A program made the position numbers and the translations under genes. This document shows positions 53,989-62,072 of a stretch of 64,000 nucleotides of DNA, one piece after another; position 1 is the first letter of the stretch; the number at the start of each line of letters is the position of its first letter. The notes under the pieces are model-generated. The model was not told the origin of the DNA and made no database searches. It saw nothing but the letters and a program-made list of their open reading frames with translations. The stretch lies in the NCBI RefSeq assembly GCF_001695575.1, contig NZ_LUAX01000001.1, positions 1,240,001 to 1,304,000 on the forward strand, read 5' to 3'. The stretch comes from Vibrio europaeus. Its GTDB lineage: Bacteria > Pseudomonadota > Gammaproteobacteria > Enterobacterales > Vibrionaceae.

Positions 53989-55701
53989 ATGATTAGGTTT
54001 GAACTTGGAAGTCAAATCTGTGTGTGCCTGTCGGAAGACGAACTCTTAATCGAGATCGATCACCAACGACATGCATCCCTTTCCATTACTGACAACGAAT
54101 ATCTAATATTAAGCACTATATCCGCATACGGAACGTTAAACTCACCAATCTGCCAACGAGCTATCGAGAATAAGCTCGCGCAAAATCATCAGGTAACATT
54201 GCCAGAAAACGGCTTTAAGAATGTTATCGCCTCATTGCGTAAAAAATTTAAAAAACTGATCAAGCCTCACCTGGAAACAAGAAAAAACATCATCGAAAAC
54301 ATCCATCGGGTCGGATATTTCGTTCCTTTCGAAAGTCACGACAATCAAAAAAATGGAGCAGACCAACAAAAAAGAGTCAATAAAGTCGCTAAGAATGCCG
54401 TCGTCACTGCACTTAAATACTGCCTAACCAATCGAAAGCTCTATTTCGATCTCGGGCTTGTTTTAATGTTATCTAGTCTTGGTTTCGTCTTTATTTGCTA
54501 CATCACTATTAATGCCCTTATTAAGCAAAGCTACTTCAATGACGTTAACGACTTCACGGATGCTCTCGCTGAGCAAAGCTGTTTTACAGATCAAACAACA
54601 CTGAGCTCTATGTTCGATCAAGTAGAGCTAGTTGAGTCAAGCATGATGATCGATCGATACAATACTCGCTGCTTAGTGACGCCAGAACATGTTATGCCTG
54701 TAAGCAAACAGCAATATGATCAATGGCTTGAGAACAGCAACTACATCATGCATGAGTTCGAAAAGAAAGGAACGACTATGGTGGTGCGAGTAAAGAACAT
54801 TAACCTATCTCGAAGTATAGAGGGCCATCTATCAAGTTTCTTTCTTAAAGGCATTAAGATCTGCACCAACACGGGAACATCACTCAAGGTGGGTAAAACA
54901 GATGGGCGACCATCAATAAGCAAAGAAACAGATGCAGGTTATACGGAGCTTTTTTACATATCCAACCCTATACGTAATATCCTGCTGTTTACCGTGTTAA
55001 TGGTCATAATGCTGCGGTACAAAAACTTGATTGCAATTAGCCAGTATTTTTTAGGTATTAGGCGATTTAGCATGAAACTTGAACCTATTTATGACACTGA
55101 GGGACACGTAAATCTGCACTATGAAGTCCTGTCTCGTTTCACAACTTCGAATACACAGAAGTTTATTGAAACGCTGATCGCAAGGGACTTACTGCTCACT
55201 CACACACTGTTGGTTATCAAGACCTTGTATGCAGAAGAAACTAACTTGCTTGCTCCTGTCAGTGTCAATGTTTGCCCTTCTCTATTGAAAGGCGACAATT
55301 TTCGCTCGCTATACCAATGTTTAAGCCAATACGATTGCCATTATCTAACCATCGAAATCACCGAAAACGCGTCGATGTATTATACCAATGAGATATACAA
55401 CAATATCCGTCTGATCAAATCTCTTGGGTGTAAAATTAGCATTGATGATTTCGGGACTGGGAACAACAACGTCGAATTAATCGGAAAAATTAAGCCAGAT
55501 TACCTCAAAATTGATCGAGACTTTGTTATTGGCATGCGTCAAGACGAGAAGAAAATTGAAACTGTGCGCCAACTCATTGCTATGGGTAAAGCCTACCAAT
55601 GTACGATTATTGTTGAAGGTGTAGAAACGGCGGAATGTGCGCATCTGCTGACAAAGCTCGGAGCGAAAATACATCAGGGCTTTTATTACGCTCTCGCCTA
55701 A
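53989..55701 (+). CDS. Membrane-bound winged-helix/EAL fusion protein
   Basis: A 570-residue protein of unusual build. Residues 1-115 are an OmpR/ToxR-type winged helix (ITDNEYLILSTIS; VIASLRKKFKK; IIENIHRVGYFVPF). TM1 is about 152-177, a periplasmic domain of some 145 residues with several cysteines follows, TM2 is about 326-345, and a C-terminal EAL domain runs from about 355. The EAL active site looks complete: E379 in YEVLSR, Asn in VNVCPSLL, Glu in EITENAS, D486-D487 in DDFGTG, Lys in YLKID, and Glu in VEGVET. So it should bind DNA at the membrane and hydrolyse or sense c-di-GMP. The monocistronic gene has its own terminator. Confidence 0.88.
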   Translation: MIRFELGSQICVCLSEDELLIEIDHQRHASLSITDNEYLILSTISAYGTLNSPICQRAIENKLAQNHQVTLPENGFKNVIASLRKKFKKLIKPHLETRKNIIENIHRVGYFVPFESHDNQKNGADQQKRVNKVAKNAVVTALKYCLTNRKLYFDLGLVLMLSSLGFVFICYITINALIKQSYFNDVNDFTDALAEQSCFTDQTTLSSMFDQVELVESSMMIDRYNTRCLVTPEHVMPVSKQQYDQWLENSNYIMHEFEKKGTTMVVRVKNINLSRSIEGHLSSFFLKGIKICTNTGTSLKVGKTDGRPSISKETDAGYTELFYISNPIRNILLFTVLMVIMLRYKNLIAISQYFLGIRRFSMKLEPIYDTEGHVNLHYEVLSRFTTSNTQKFIETLIARDLLLTHTLLVIKTLYAEETNLLAPVSVNVCPSLLKGDNFRSLYQCLSQYDCHYLTIEITENASMYYTNEIYNNIRLIKSLGCKISIDDFGTGNNNVELIGKIKPDYLKIDRDFVIGMRQDEKKIETVRQLIAMGKAYQCTIIVEGVETAECAHLLTKLGAKIHQGFYYALA

Positions 55702-55711
55702 AGCTCAAAAC

Positions 55712-55735
55712 AAAGGTGGCTTAGCCACCTTTTGT
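55712..55735 (+). terminator. Terminator of the winged-helix/EAL gene
   Basis: AAAGGTGGC pairs with GCCACCTTT around TTA, then TTG TTCT on the + strand. Confidence 0.8.
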
Positions 55736-55950
55736 TCTCTGCATATATTCCGGCAAAGAATCGCGTTTCCAATTTAAACCCAGCAGATATGAGTTGACGT
55801 TAATATCACCCCAATCTGTTGTTTGTGAGATATTCTGCATAATTTTGCAACACCAATTTATTCAAACAAATAAAAATGCGACCAAGCTTAAACTTATTGA
55901 CATAGTAAATACCTATCTTAGTTGTGATTTTTTAATCCAATGAGAAACCT

Positions 55951-57558
55951 ATGACAACAAAAATGAATAAACTCACCCTAGTCGCATTAATGTGTTCCCC
56001 AATGGCTTTCGCTCAAATACAAAATGGCGACTTTGAGCAGTGGAATGGAAACACACCCGCTAACTGGACAACTATCGACTCTGGTCTATCTGTTGCCCCA
56101 TCGAGTGTTCAGATAAAGAGCGGTGGTTTATCCGCTCATATCACCATCAATACCGGTACGCAGAGCAACACCGACTTTTTGCAAACAATTTCTGTGGAGC
56201 AAGGAAAAACGTACCCATTCTCGGCCGCTATCTTTCATACAGAGGGCAAGGTAAAAGCGAGGCTTATCATTGACGGATACCAGAATTATTCAGATCCGTC
56301 CAAAACAAACCAATGGCAGGATCTCACCTATACGTATACTGCAACCACTAATAAAGACATTCAGGTTGGACTTAGATTTTACGATATCTCAGGTTTTGAC
56401 GGTTCAGAAGCGGTGTACGTTGATAATTTCCAACCAACAAACTCCACTACCCCTCAACCATCGACGTGTGATAAGACTAATCTTTCCCTCTCGTTGACTA
56501 CCGACCAATATGGTTCAGAGACGTCTTGGAATATCAAAAACAGTAGCTCGGAAATTGTCGCTTCCGGAGAGGGTTACAGTAACTCTACCACCTATACCAA
56601 GGATGTTTGTCTCGACGATGGCAGCTATCAATTCACAATCCTGGACAGCTACGGAGATGGGATTTGTTGTAACTCTGGTAATGGCTCTTATTCTTTGAAA
56701 AATGGTCAAGAAGTCATAGTGTCCGGCGGACAATTCCAAAGCAGTCAAACCACTAACTTTACTCTTGGCACTACTACCCCACCGCCAACCAGCGACTACT
56801 ATAAGTCGGCACAAGAAAAGTCCGGATTTGAGCTGAAAACCGCGTTGTATAACATCATTAAGGATCACAACAGCCGCGGCTATTCCGCCATTTGGACTCT
56901 AGTTAAAGACGCCGATATAGATAACTACTACGAGAAAGATGGTTCAATTCTCGACGTCTATTCCGAAAAACCAGAAACATCGGACTCCATCAACTTCATC
57001 AAAGTGACTGACCAATGTGGTCAATATAGCAAAGAAGGTGATTGCTATAATCGAGAACACTCTTTCCCTAAAAGCTGGTTTGGTGGCAAGGTAGAACCAA
57101 TGAACTCCGATGCCCATCACTTGTTCGCTACCGACGGTTACGTTAATGCGAAACGCAGTAATTGGCCGTTTGGTGAGGTTACGAGTACAACATACGTCTC
57201 AAGCAATGGCTCAAAACTTGGCAGTGCTAGCAGTTCATTAGGCTATAACGGTACGGTGTTTGAACCTATAGATGAGTTCAAAGGGGACTTTGCGCGTGCG
57301 TATTTCTATATGGCAACTCGCTATGAAAATGTGATTGGAAGTTGGCAAAACAATAGCTCTAGTGCGGACGCAGTGCTCAACGGTAACAGCACTACGGTAT
57401 TTGAACCTTGGCTTCTTTCGATGTTAAAGCGTTGGCACAAAGAAGATCCTGTCAGTACTAAGGAAGTGAATCGCAATCAAGCCGTATTTGAGTTCCAAGG
57501 AAATCGAAACCCATTTATCGACCATCCTGAGTTTGTCACGCAAATTTGGGGAAACTAA
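55951..57558 (+). CDS. Secreted endonuclease I family nuclease with two accessory domains
   Basis: A 535-residue exported protein with a signal peptide (LTLVALMCSPMAFA, cut near 21). The first domain (about 22-165) looks like a galactose-binding/CBM-like beta sandwich (NGDFEQWNGNTPANWTT). The second (172-272) has SWNIKNSSSEIVASGEGY and CLDDGSYQFTILDSYGDGICC, a small Cys-containing beta domain seen in secreted proteins. The nuclease domain (about 282-535) has CYNREHSFPKSWFGG with catalytic His370, PMNSDAHHLFATDGYVNAKRSN in two blocks, and NRNPFIDHPEFV. It should degrade extracellular DNA or RNA. GAG lies six bases before the ATG. Confidence 0.9.
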   Translation: MTTKMNKLTLVALMCSPMAFAQIQNGDFEQWNGNTPANWTTIDSGLSVAPSSVQIKSGGLSAHITINTGTQSNTDFLQTISVEQGKTYPFSAAIFHTEGKVKARLIIDGYQNYSDPSKTNQWQDLTYTYTATTNKDIQVGLRFYDISGFDGSEAVYVDNFQPTNSTTPQPSTCDKTNLSLSLTTDQYGSETSWNIKNSSSEIVASGEGYSNSTTYTKDVCLDDGSYQFTILDSYGDGICCNSGNGSYSLKNGQEVIVSGGQFQSSQTTNFTLGTTTPPPTSDYYKSAQEKSGFELKTALYNIIKDHNSRGYSAIWTLVKDADIDNYYEKDGSILDVYSEKPETSDSINFIKVTDQCGQYSKEGDCYNREHSFPKSWFGGKVEPMNSDAHHLFATDGYVNAKRSNWPFGEVTSTTYVSSNGSKLGSASSSLGYNGTVFEPIDEFKGDFARAYFYMATRYENVIGSWQNNSSSADAVLNGNSTTVFEPWLLSMLKRWHKEDPVSTKEVNRNQAVFEFQGNRNPFIDHPEFVTQIWGN

Positions 57559-57568
57559 TCCCTATATA

Positions 57569-57596
57569 AAAATAGGCGCTATTAAGCGCCTATTTT
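57569..57596. terminator. Bidirectional terminator between nuclease and permease genes
   Basis: AAAATAGGCGC (57569-57579) pairs perfectly with GCGCCTATTTT (57586-57596). It serves both convergent genes. Confidence 0.85.
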
Positions 57597-57614
57597 CATC
57601 TTTCTAACAAGAGA

Positions 57615-58769
57615 CTAGATTACTTGCGATACAAGTAAGAACCCGCCAAAAGCTAGCCCAAATATCATCATGGCATTACCGCCTTCAGCAGCATAACGCT
57701 CACTTAAGGTGTTCACTATTCTCAGTTTGTACACCATAGCAAGAGGGACAAAAACAGCCAGAAATACCAAGATGATTCCCGCGTAAGCCAGAACAGATAA
57801 GAACTGGTCAGCAGCCATAATTGCGCCGATTAATGGCAATACGAAGGTCAGCACATAAGTCACGACACGATTTTGTTTAAAGGTATCGCTGTTTTGGTGG
57901 AACAGTGACATTGCAACACCGAAAAATGATGTCAGCAGCGCTAAACCTGTGAACAGAGACAGCACTGTACCAATCCAAGGCGCGTCATGCTCAAAACCTG
58001 CCATCAGTTCAGAAACGCTAGCAAATTCTTTTAGCTGCTCTGGCGGCAAGTTCCCTACAACAGCAAACAACCAACACAGGTAGCAAAACAGTGGGATTAA
58101 AGAACCGAGGATGACCATGTTTCTTAGCTGCTTGTCTGTCGCTTCATTGTTGTAAGTCACCAAACTTGGGATCACAACCATAAAGCCAAAACTGGTAAAC
58201 AGTACAGCACTGGTTTGAATCAGAGCGACATGATCATTGTTGCTCACTTGCGCAAGATTTTGCGTCGAAAACTCTGGCAGAAGCACCAGTAAAGTAACCG
58301 CCAAGCTTGCGATCATAACAAAGAAAAGCGCTCGGTTAAGCTTATCAATCACGCCTGTACCGCACGCAACAATCGCACCAGCAATCAGAGTAAATATAAT
58401 CTGACTTTGAGTGAAGCTAATCGACAATCCAAGAGCGGAAAGGCCCTGAGACAACAAGTCTGCTGCGCCAAGAATGTACGCCATCAATAGGCAAATGAGC
58501 AGAGCATAGAGCAGACCATTGGAGACAAGTTGTCCGCCCTTGCCTAACGTTTTGCGAGCTATCGAGTTAAGTCCTAACCCGCCACCAGATTTGATGGTTG
58601 CTTCGAGCAAAAGTAATGCTGAATATGTGGTACCAAACCAAATCAGTACCATTAAAAGGGTTCCGTACAATAAGCCAAATTGGGCTAGTACCATAGGAAT
58701 TGCAAGCATACCAGCGCCAAGCGCTGTACCAGAAATAATGAGCGCGCTGCCCAGAAGTTTTGTATTCAT
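57615..58769 (-). CDS. Aromatic amino acid permease, HAAAP family (TyrP/Mtr-like)
   Basis: A 384-residue permease with about eleven membrane helices. TM1 carries GSALIISGTALGAGMLAIPMVLAQFG in two pieces, the substrate segment of the tyrosine/tryptophan permeases. FTSFGFMVVIPSLVTYNNEATDKQLRN is the family block (in parts). Substrate is probably tyrosine or tryptophan, by proton symport. It is preceded by a leader ORF rich in Phe and Tyr (58847-59008), so attenuation-type control is possible. A weak TyrR-box-like stretch near 58780 is not convincing. Confidence 0.85.
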   Translation of the reverse strand: MNTKLLGSALIISGTALGAGMLAIPMVLAQFGLLYGTLLMVLIWFGTTYSALLLLEATIKSGGGLGLNSIARKTLGKGGQLVSNGLLYALLICLLMAYILGAADLLSQGLSALGLSISFTQSQIIFTLIAGAIVACGTGVIDKLNRALFFVMIASLAVTLLVLLPEFSTQNLAQVSNNDHVALIQTSAVLFTSFGFMVVIPSLVTYNNEATDKQLRNMVILGSLIPLFCYLCWLFAVVGNLPPEQLKEFASVSELMAGFEHDAPWIGTVLSLFTGLALLTSFFGVAMSLFHQNSDTFKQNRVVTYVLTFVLPLIGAIMAADQFLSVLAYAGIILVFLAVFVPLAMVYKLRIVNTLSERYAAEGGNAMMIFGLAFGGFLLVSQVI

Positions 58770-58846
58770 TTTCTCTAAAACCGTAAATATTATTTAAATT
58801 TTGAAGCTATGCGCTTGGTGCGCAGACGTACTGAAATAAGGGAGAA

Positions 58847-59008
58847 TCAATACGAAAAATAAAATCGAGAAAATGAATAAGGCTGCAAGAGGGTATTACA
58901 AAAGCGGAAGAGTGCTAAAGAAGAAAAAAGAGAGGTTAGGTTGTTAGAAGCGTTATGAGGCGACCCTTCTGTTGGCTCCAGAATCGGGGTAGTAATTTTG
59001 AAAATCAT
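58847..59008 (-). CDS. Candidate leader peptide upstream of the aromatic permease
   Basis: A 53-codon frame with ATG at 59006-59008 and AGGA seven bases upstream. It begins MIFKITTPILEPTEGSPHN and its second half is rich in aromatic residues: 8 Phe and 3 Tyr, with RFYFSY directly before the stop. It ends 77 bases before the permease start. The 416-base gap has no other gene. A peptide with clustered Phe/Tyr in front of an aromatic amino acid permease suggests translation-based control, as with pheL or tnaC. No classic terminator hairpin is seen between its stop and the permease. Confidence 0.45.
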   Translation of the reverse strand: MIFKITTPILEPTEGSPHNASNNLTSLFSSLALFRFCNTLLQPYSFSRFYFSY

Positions 59009-59041
59009 TAAGATGTCCTAAGTAAAAGACCATCCGTTGGA

Positions 59042-59087
59042 AAAAGCATAGCAAATCCTGCGCTATGTTATCTCGAACTGAGATAAC
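59042..59087 (-). terminator. Tandem hairpins with a T run ahead of the leader ORF
   Basis: On the minus strand GTTATCTC/GAGATAAC (59067-59074/59080-59087) is followed at once by CATAGC/GCTATG (59047-59052/59062-59067), then CTTTTTCC. The two share one base, so they stack. It probably ends transcripts from the 59186 gene; alternatively it is the start of a regulated leader. Confidence 0.5.
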
Positions 59088-59185
59088 CTCATCTTATAGG
59101 CTGAGACTATGATTGCAATGGGTTAGTTTTTAACTGGTCAAATAACAACCTAACCCACTCATTAGGTTTACGCCTACTAGAAACA

Positions 59186-59812
59186 TTATTCTTCCGTTGG
59201 CGCTACTCTTCCCTTTATCTCATTGCCTGCATCTCGAATCAGATCGATTGGCGACATAATCACGCCTTTCACTGCTCCCTGTGTAGCTTGTTGAGCAATA
59301 TCTTGGCTTTTCTCAACAATCTGATCCGCTTTAACTAAAATTGGCGGTATTTCTTTACGCAGAGCTTGAGATTCAGTCACCACGAGAGGGACCGTCTCTT
59401 GTCGGTAACCTTCACTCTCTACTAGCACTTTGGGGATTACGTTAATTCGATACTGTTTGGTTTCATCAATCACTGCAGGGATGACAGACTGGCGATACAA
59501 ACTCACTTCTTCAACAATCGACGGAATTTTTGCGTCAATAGAAGCGGCGGTTTTATTAGTTGCATTCACCGCTGCAGTGACATCATCAATACTTTTCAAT
59601 GCATTCGGAACAAGCTGCTCAAGCGTATCTGCGATGGCTAACCACTCATTTATCTGCAGGTTGTCTGAAAGCGTACTGATGTCCTCAATGACTTGAGGGT
59701 AAGTTTCAACAATTTCACCGACCTTAGTGGTCATGCTATGAATGGTATAGCCTAAATAGAAGATTGAAAGCGCCAATACAAGTTGAATTGCCGAACCTAT
59801 CTTTGATGCCAT
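59186..59812 (-). CDS. Membrane-anchored protein with a 15-residue repeat, unknown function
   Basis: A 208-residue protein with one N-terminal membrane helix (IQLVLALSIFYLGYTI) and an otherwise helical, probably periplasmic body. Residues about 105-165 hold four tandem 15-residue units of the type YRQSVIPAVIDETKQ, YRINVIPKVLVESEG, YRQETVPLVVTESQA and LRKEIPPILVKADQI. The regular proline suggests kinked helices. No enzyme motif is seen and I know no family name. It lies in the same direction as the SulP gene, with a terminator between. Confidence 0.75.
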   Translation of the reverse strand: MASKIGSAIQLVLALSIFYLGYTIHSMTTKVGEIVETYPQVIEDISTLSDNLQINEWLAIADTLEQLVPNALKSIDDVTAAVNATNKTAASIDAKIPSIVEEVSLYRQSVIPAVIDETKQYRINVIPKVLVESEGYRQETVPLVVTESQALRKEIPPILVKADQIVEKSQDIAQQATQGAVKGVIMSPIDLIRDAGNEIKGRVAPTEE

Positions 59813-59910
59813 ATGCCTACCCCGTTTGTTACTCGCTACGCTTTAATTCGCTGAGCTTACACGTATATATTGTTTGGATATATAGATAATAGCTTGTTTT
59901 AGATACAAAA

Positions 59911-59934
59911 AAAGCCAGCGAATACGCTGGCTTT
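59911..59934 (-). terminator. Terminator of the SulP gene
   Basis: AAAGCCAGCG (59911-59920) pairs with CGCTGGCTTT (59925-59934) around AATA, followed by seven T on the minus strand. It begins four bases past the stop. Confidence 0.85.
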
Positions 59935-59937
59935 AAG

Positions 59938-61428
59938 TTAGTGAGTAATTGAGACCGCCATTAACTCTTCATGCTTGAGGAACATGGCATGTTTTCTAAT
60001 TAGCCGCTCGCTGACTTCATTCATCCCTGTCACTTCGACTTTAGAACCCTTTTTCCTGAACTTAAAGACAACCTTATCCAACGCTTCTACTGCCGTGTTA
60101 TCTAAGAAATGGGCGTTAGCGGCATCAATGGTGATTTGGGGTGTAGCGGAGTTAAAATCAAACATATCTATAAATGCATCTGACGAAGCGAAAAATACGT
60201 GTCCACTGATTTTATGAACCGATTGGATATCTTCAACAATCACCGAATCCGAAATAAACACCATAGACTTGCTTGTATGTGCATAAAACAAAGTCGACAA
60301 AACTACACCAACTAGAACGCCTATAGCTAAGTTGTGTGTCAGAACGACGGTTATTACGGTCACAATCATGGTTACATTGGTAGGCCATGTATGATCTTTT
60401 AGCTCAGCTATCGAACGCCAAGAGAAAGTGCCAATAGAGACCATGATCATTACCGAAACTAACGCTGCCATGGGGATAATAGTCAACCAGCCAGACAGGA
60501 AGACAACCATCAAAAGTAAACCTAGCCCTGCAACCAAAGTAGACAAGCGGGTTAACCCACCAGACTTAATGTTTATCACCGACTGACCGATCATGGCACA
60601 CCCAGCCATGCCTCCAAACAACGACGAGACGATGTTGGCAATCCCCTGCCCTTTACATTCGCTGTTTTTGTTGCTTTCAGTATCCGTTAAATCATCGACT
60701 ATGGTTGCTGTCATCAGAGACTCAAGTGCTCCCACAACAGATAACGCAATGGAATATGGAAAAATGATAGTCAATGTTTCTATGCTTAGCGGAACATCTG
60801 GAATGAGAAGAGTGGGTAAAGAATCTGGTAATTTGCCCATATCGCCAATCGTTCTTACATCGAGTTCAAACACTAAGGCAATGGTCGTCACTACAACAAT
60901 CGCGACCAAAGGAGAAGGAATCGAACGACCTAGCCCCGGGATGTAAGGAAAGAGATAAATAACGCCGAGCCCTATCGCAACAAGCACGTATACACTACTT
61001 GAAACATCTGTTAGCTCTGGCAATTGAGCTAAGAAGATGAGAATCGCTAATGCATTGACAAAGCCCGTAATAACCGCCTTCGATACGTAGTTCATCAGAT
61101 TGCCGAGCTTCAAATAACCTATCGCAATTTGAATCATCCCAGTCAAAAAAGACGCTGCAAACAGGTATTGAATACCGTGTTCTTTAACAAGGGTTACCAT
61201 TAGTAGAGCCATCGCCCCAGTTGCGCCGGATATCATTCCTGGCCGACTCCCCATCAAGGCGGTAATCGCGCAAATACAAAATGACGCGTACAACCCTACT
61301 TTTGGGTCGACCCCTGCAATAATTGAAAAAGCGATCGCTTCTGGGATAAGCGCAAGCGCAACAACAACGCCTGCTAAACCATCTCCTTTGATGTTTGAAA
61401 GCCAATGTGTTTGTAGTGTTTTTATCAT
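59938..61428 (-). CDS. SulP family anion transporter with STAS domain
   Basis: A 496-residue transporter with 10-14 hydrophobic segments. The opening GDGLAGVVVALALIPEAIAFSIIAGVDPKVGLYASF (in parts), the block SRPGMISGATGAMALLMV and the substrate region ESLMTATIVDDLTD are SulP signatures, and a C-terminal STAS domain of about 90 residues (ITIDAANAHFLDNTAVEALDKV) follows. Bacterial SulP proteins carry bicarbonate, sulfate or dicarboxylates; the short form with a compact STAS is close to the BicA/DauA types, so bicarbonate is a guess. Copy 1 of a dispersed repeat lies about 68 bases upstream of its start. Confidence 0.9.
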   Translation of the reverse strand: MIKTLQTHWLSNIKGDGLAGVVVALALIPEAIAFSIIAGVDPKVGLYASFCICAITALMGSRPGMISGATGAMALLMVTLVKEHGIQYLFAASFLTGMIQIAIGYLKLGNLMNYVSKAVITGFVNALAILIFLAQLPELTDVSSSVYVLVAIGLGVIYLFPYIPGLGRSIPSPLVAIVVVTTIALVFELDVRTIGDMGKLPDSLPTLLIPDVPLSIETLTIIFPYSIALSVVGALESLMTATIVDDLTDTESNKNSECKGQGIANIVSSLFGGMAGCAMIGQSVINIKSGGLTRLSTLVAGLGLLLMVVFLSGWLTIIPMAALVSVMIMVSIGTFSWRSIAELKDHTWPTNVTMIVTVITVVLTHNLAIGVLVGVVLSTLFYAHTSKSMVFISDSVIVEDIQSVHKISGHVFFASSDAFIDMFDFNSATPQITIDAANAHFLDNTAVEALDKVVFKFRKKGSKVEVTGMNEVSERLIRKHAMFLKHEELMAVSITH

Positions 61429-61495
61429 GAAATTCTCTTTGTAATGGTGTCGCTAACCCTACCCTGTTTCAGGTATCAGTTAGATTGTTAAATCG

Positions 61496-61559
61496 ATGAG
61501 CCTCAGCTCATTTAGTGAAAGTTAGAGAATCGTGTTGTTTAAGGCGGCGTAATTAACAC
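61496..61559 (+). repeat. Dispersed structured repeat, copy 1
   Basis: It consists of a hairpin ATGAGC-CTCA-GCTCAT (61496-61511), a variable 27-base linker containing AGTTAGAGAAT, and a 21-base segment (61539-61559) beginning TTAAGGCGGCG and ending TTAACAC that is identical in copy 2. A shared GTTGAACTCC-type block follows after a few bases. Confidence 0.6.
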
Positions 61560-61604
61560 TAGGGTTGAACTCCTCTTTTCATTGATCGGACTACCAGATA
61601 ATTC

Positions 61605-62072
61605 TTACAGCTCAGAATTGTACTTAGTGCTAAGCAAATCTATCTTGAACGAAAGTTGTCGATACCTTGCTAATATTGTTTGGGAATGGACTTGCCGCTC
61701 AAGTAAGTCAGCTAATAAATTAGCTTCATCGATCAGTTCATCAATCGTCGAAGCTCGTTCACCGTCGTTGTTAGTAGGATTAAGGCTAGACTCGCCTTGT
61801 AGATAAAGGTAGATATCGCACCAACGTGCATTTTGTTGAGGAGTTAACTGTTCACCAAGCTGTTCTAGATGCTCCAACTCGGATTCTAACTGTCCCCTTT
61901 CATCGGTAGGTATTTGTGAAAGGCGTTTAGCAACGAGCCTCGCTCGTTGTTCATCGACATCTGGGTTAGCAAGGGCATACTTTTTACAGATTCGTTCGTC
62001 TTCATTCCACTTTGCTAAGGCGCTAACACCAACAATCAATATGAATAAACCACTAATTATCAATAACTTCAT
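61605..62072 (-). CDS. Single-pass membrane or exported protein of unknown function
   Basis: A 155-residue protein with one N-terminal hydrophobic segment (LLIISGLFILIVGVSALA), which may be a signal peptide or anchor. The rest is hydrophilic and helical (QRARLVAKRLSQIPTDERG; LESELEHLEQLGEQLTPQQN; IDELIDEANLLADLLERQ), with two cysteines. I do not recognise the family. It is bracketed by the two copies of a dispersed repeat at 61496-61559 and 62225-62291, so the gene and repeats may have been duplicated or inserted together. Confidence 0.7.
   Translation of the reverse strand: MKLLIISGLFILIVGVSALAKWNEDERICKKYALANPDVDEQRARLVAKRLSQIPTDERGQLESELEHLEQLGEQLTPQQNARWCDIYLYLQGESSLNPTNNDGERASTIDELIDEANLLADLLERQVHSQTILARYRQLSFKIDLLSTKYNSEL

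Noticed and set aside
58775..58800. A TyrR-box-like stretch (GTAAA-N6-TTAAAT) before the permease
   Set aside because: Only about eight of twelve consensus bases fit, and AT-rich DNA gives this by chance.
61536..61560. The 21-base repeat as an integron attC core site
   Set aside because: It lacks proper GTTRRRY and RYYYAAC boxes in the right order, and no cassette array or integrase is visible.
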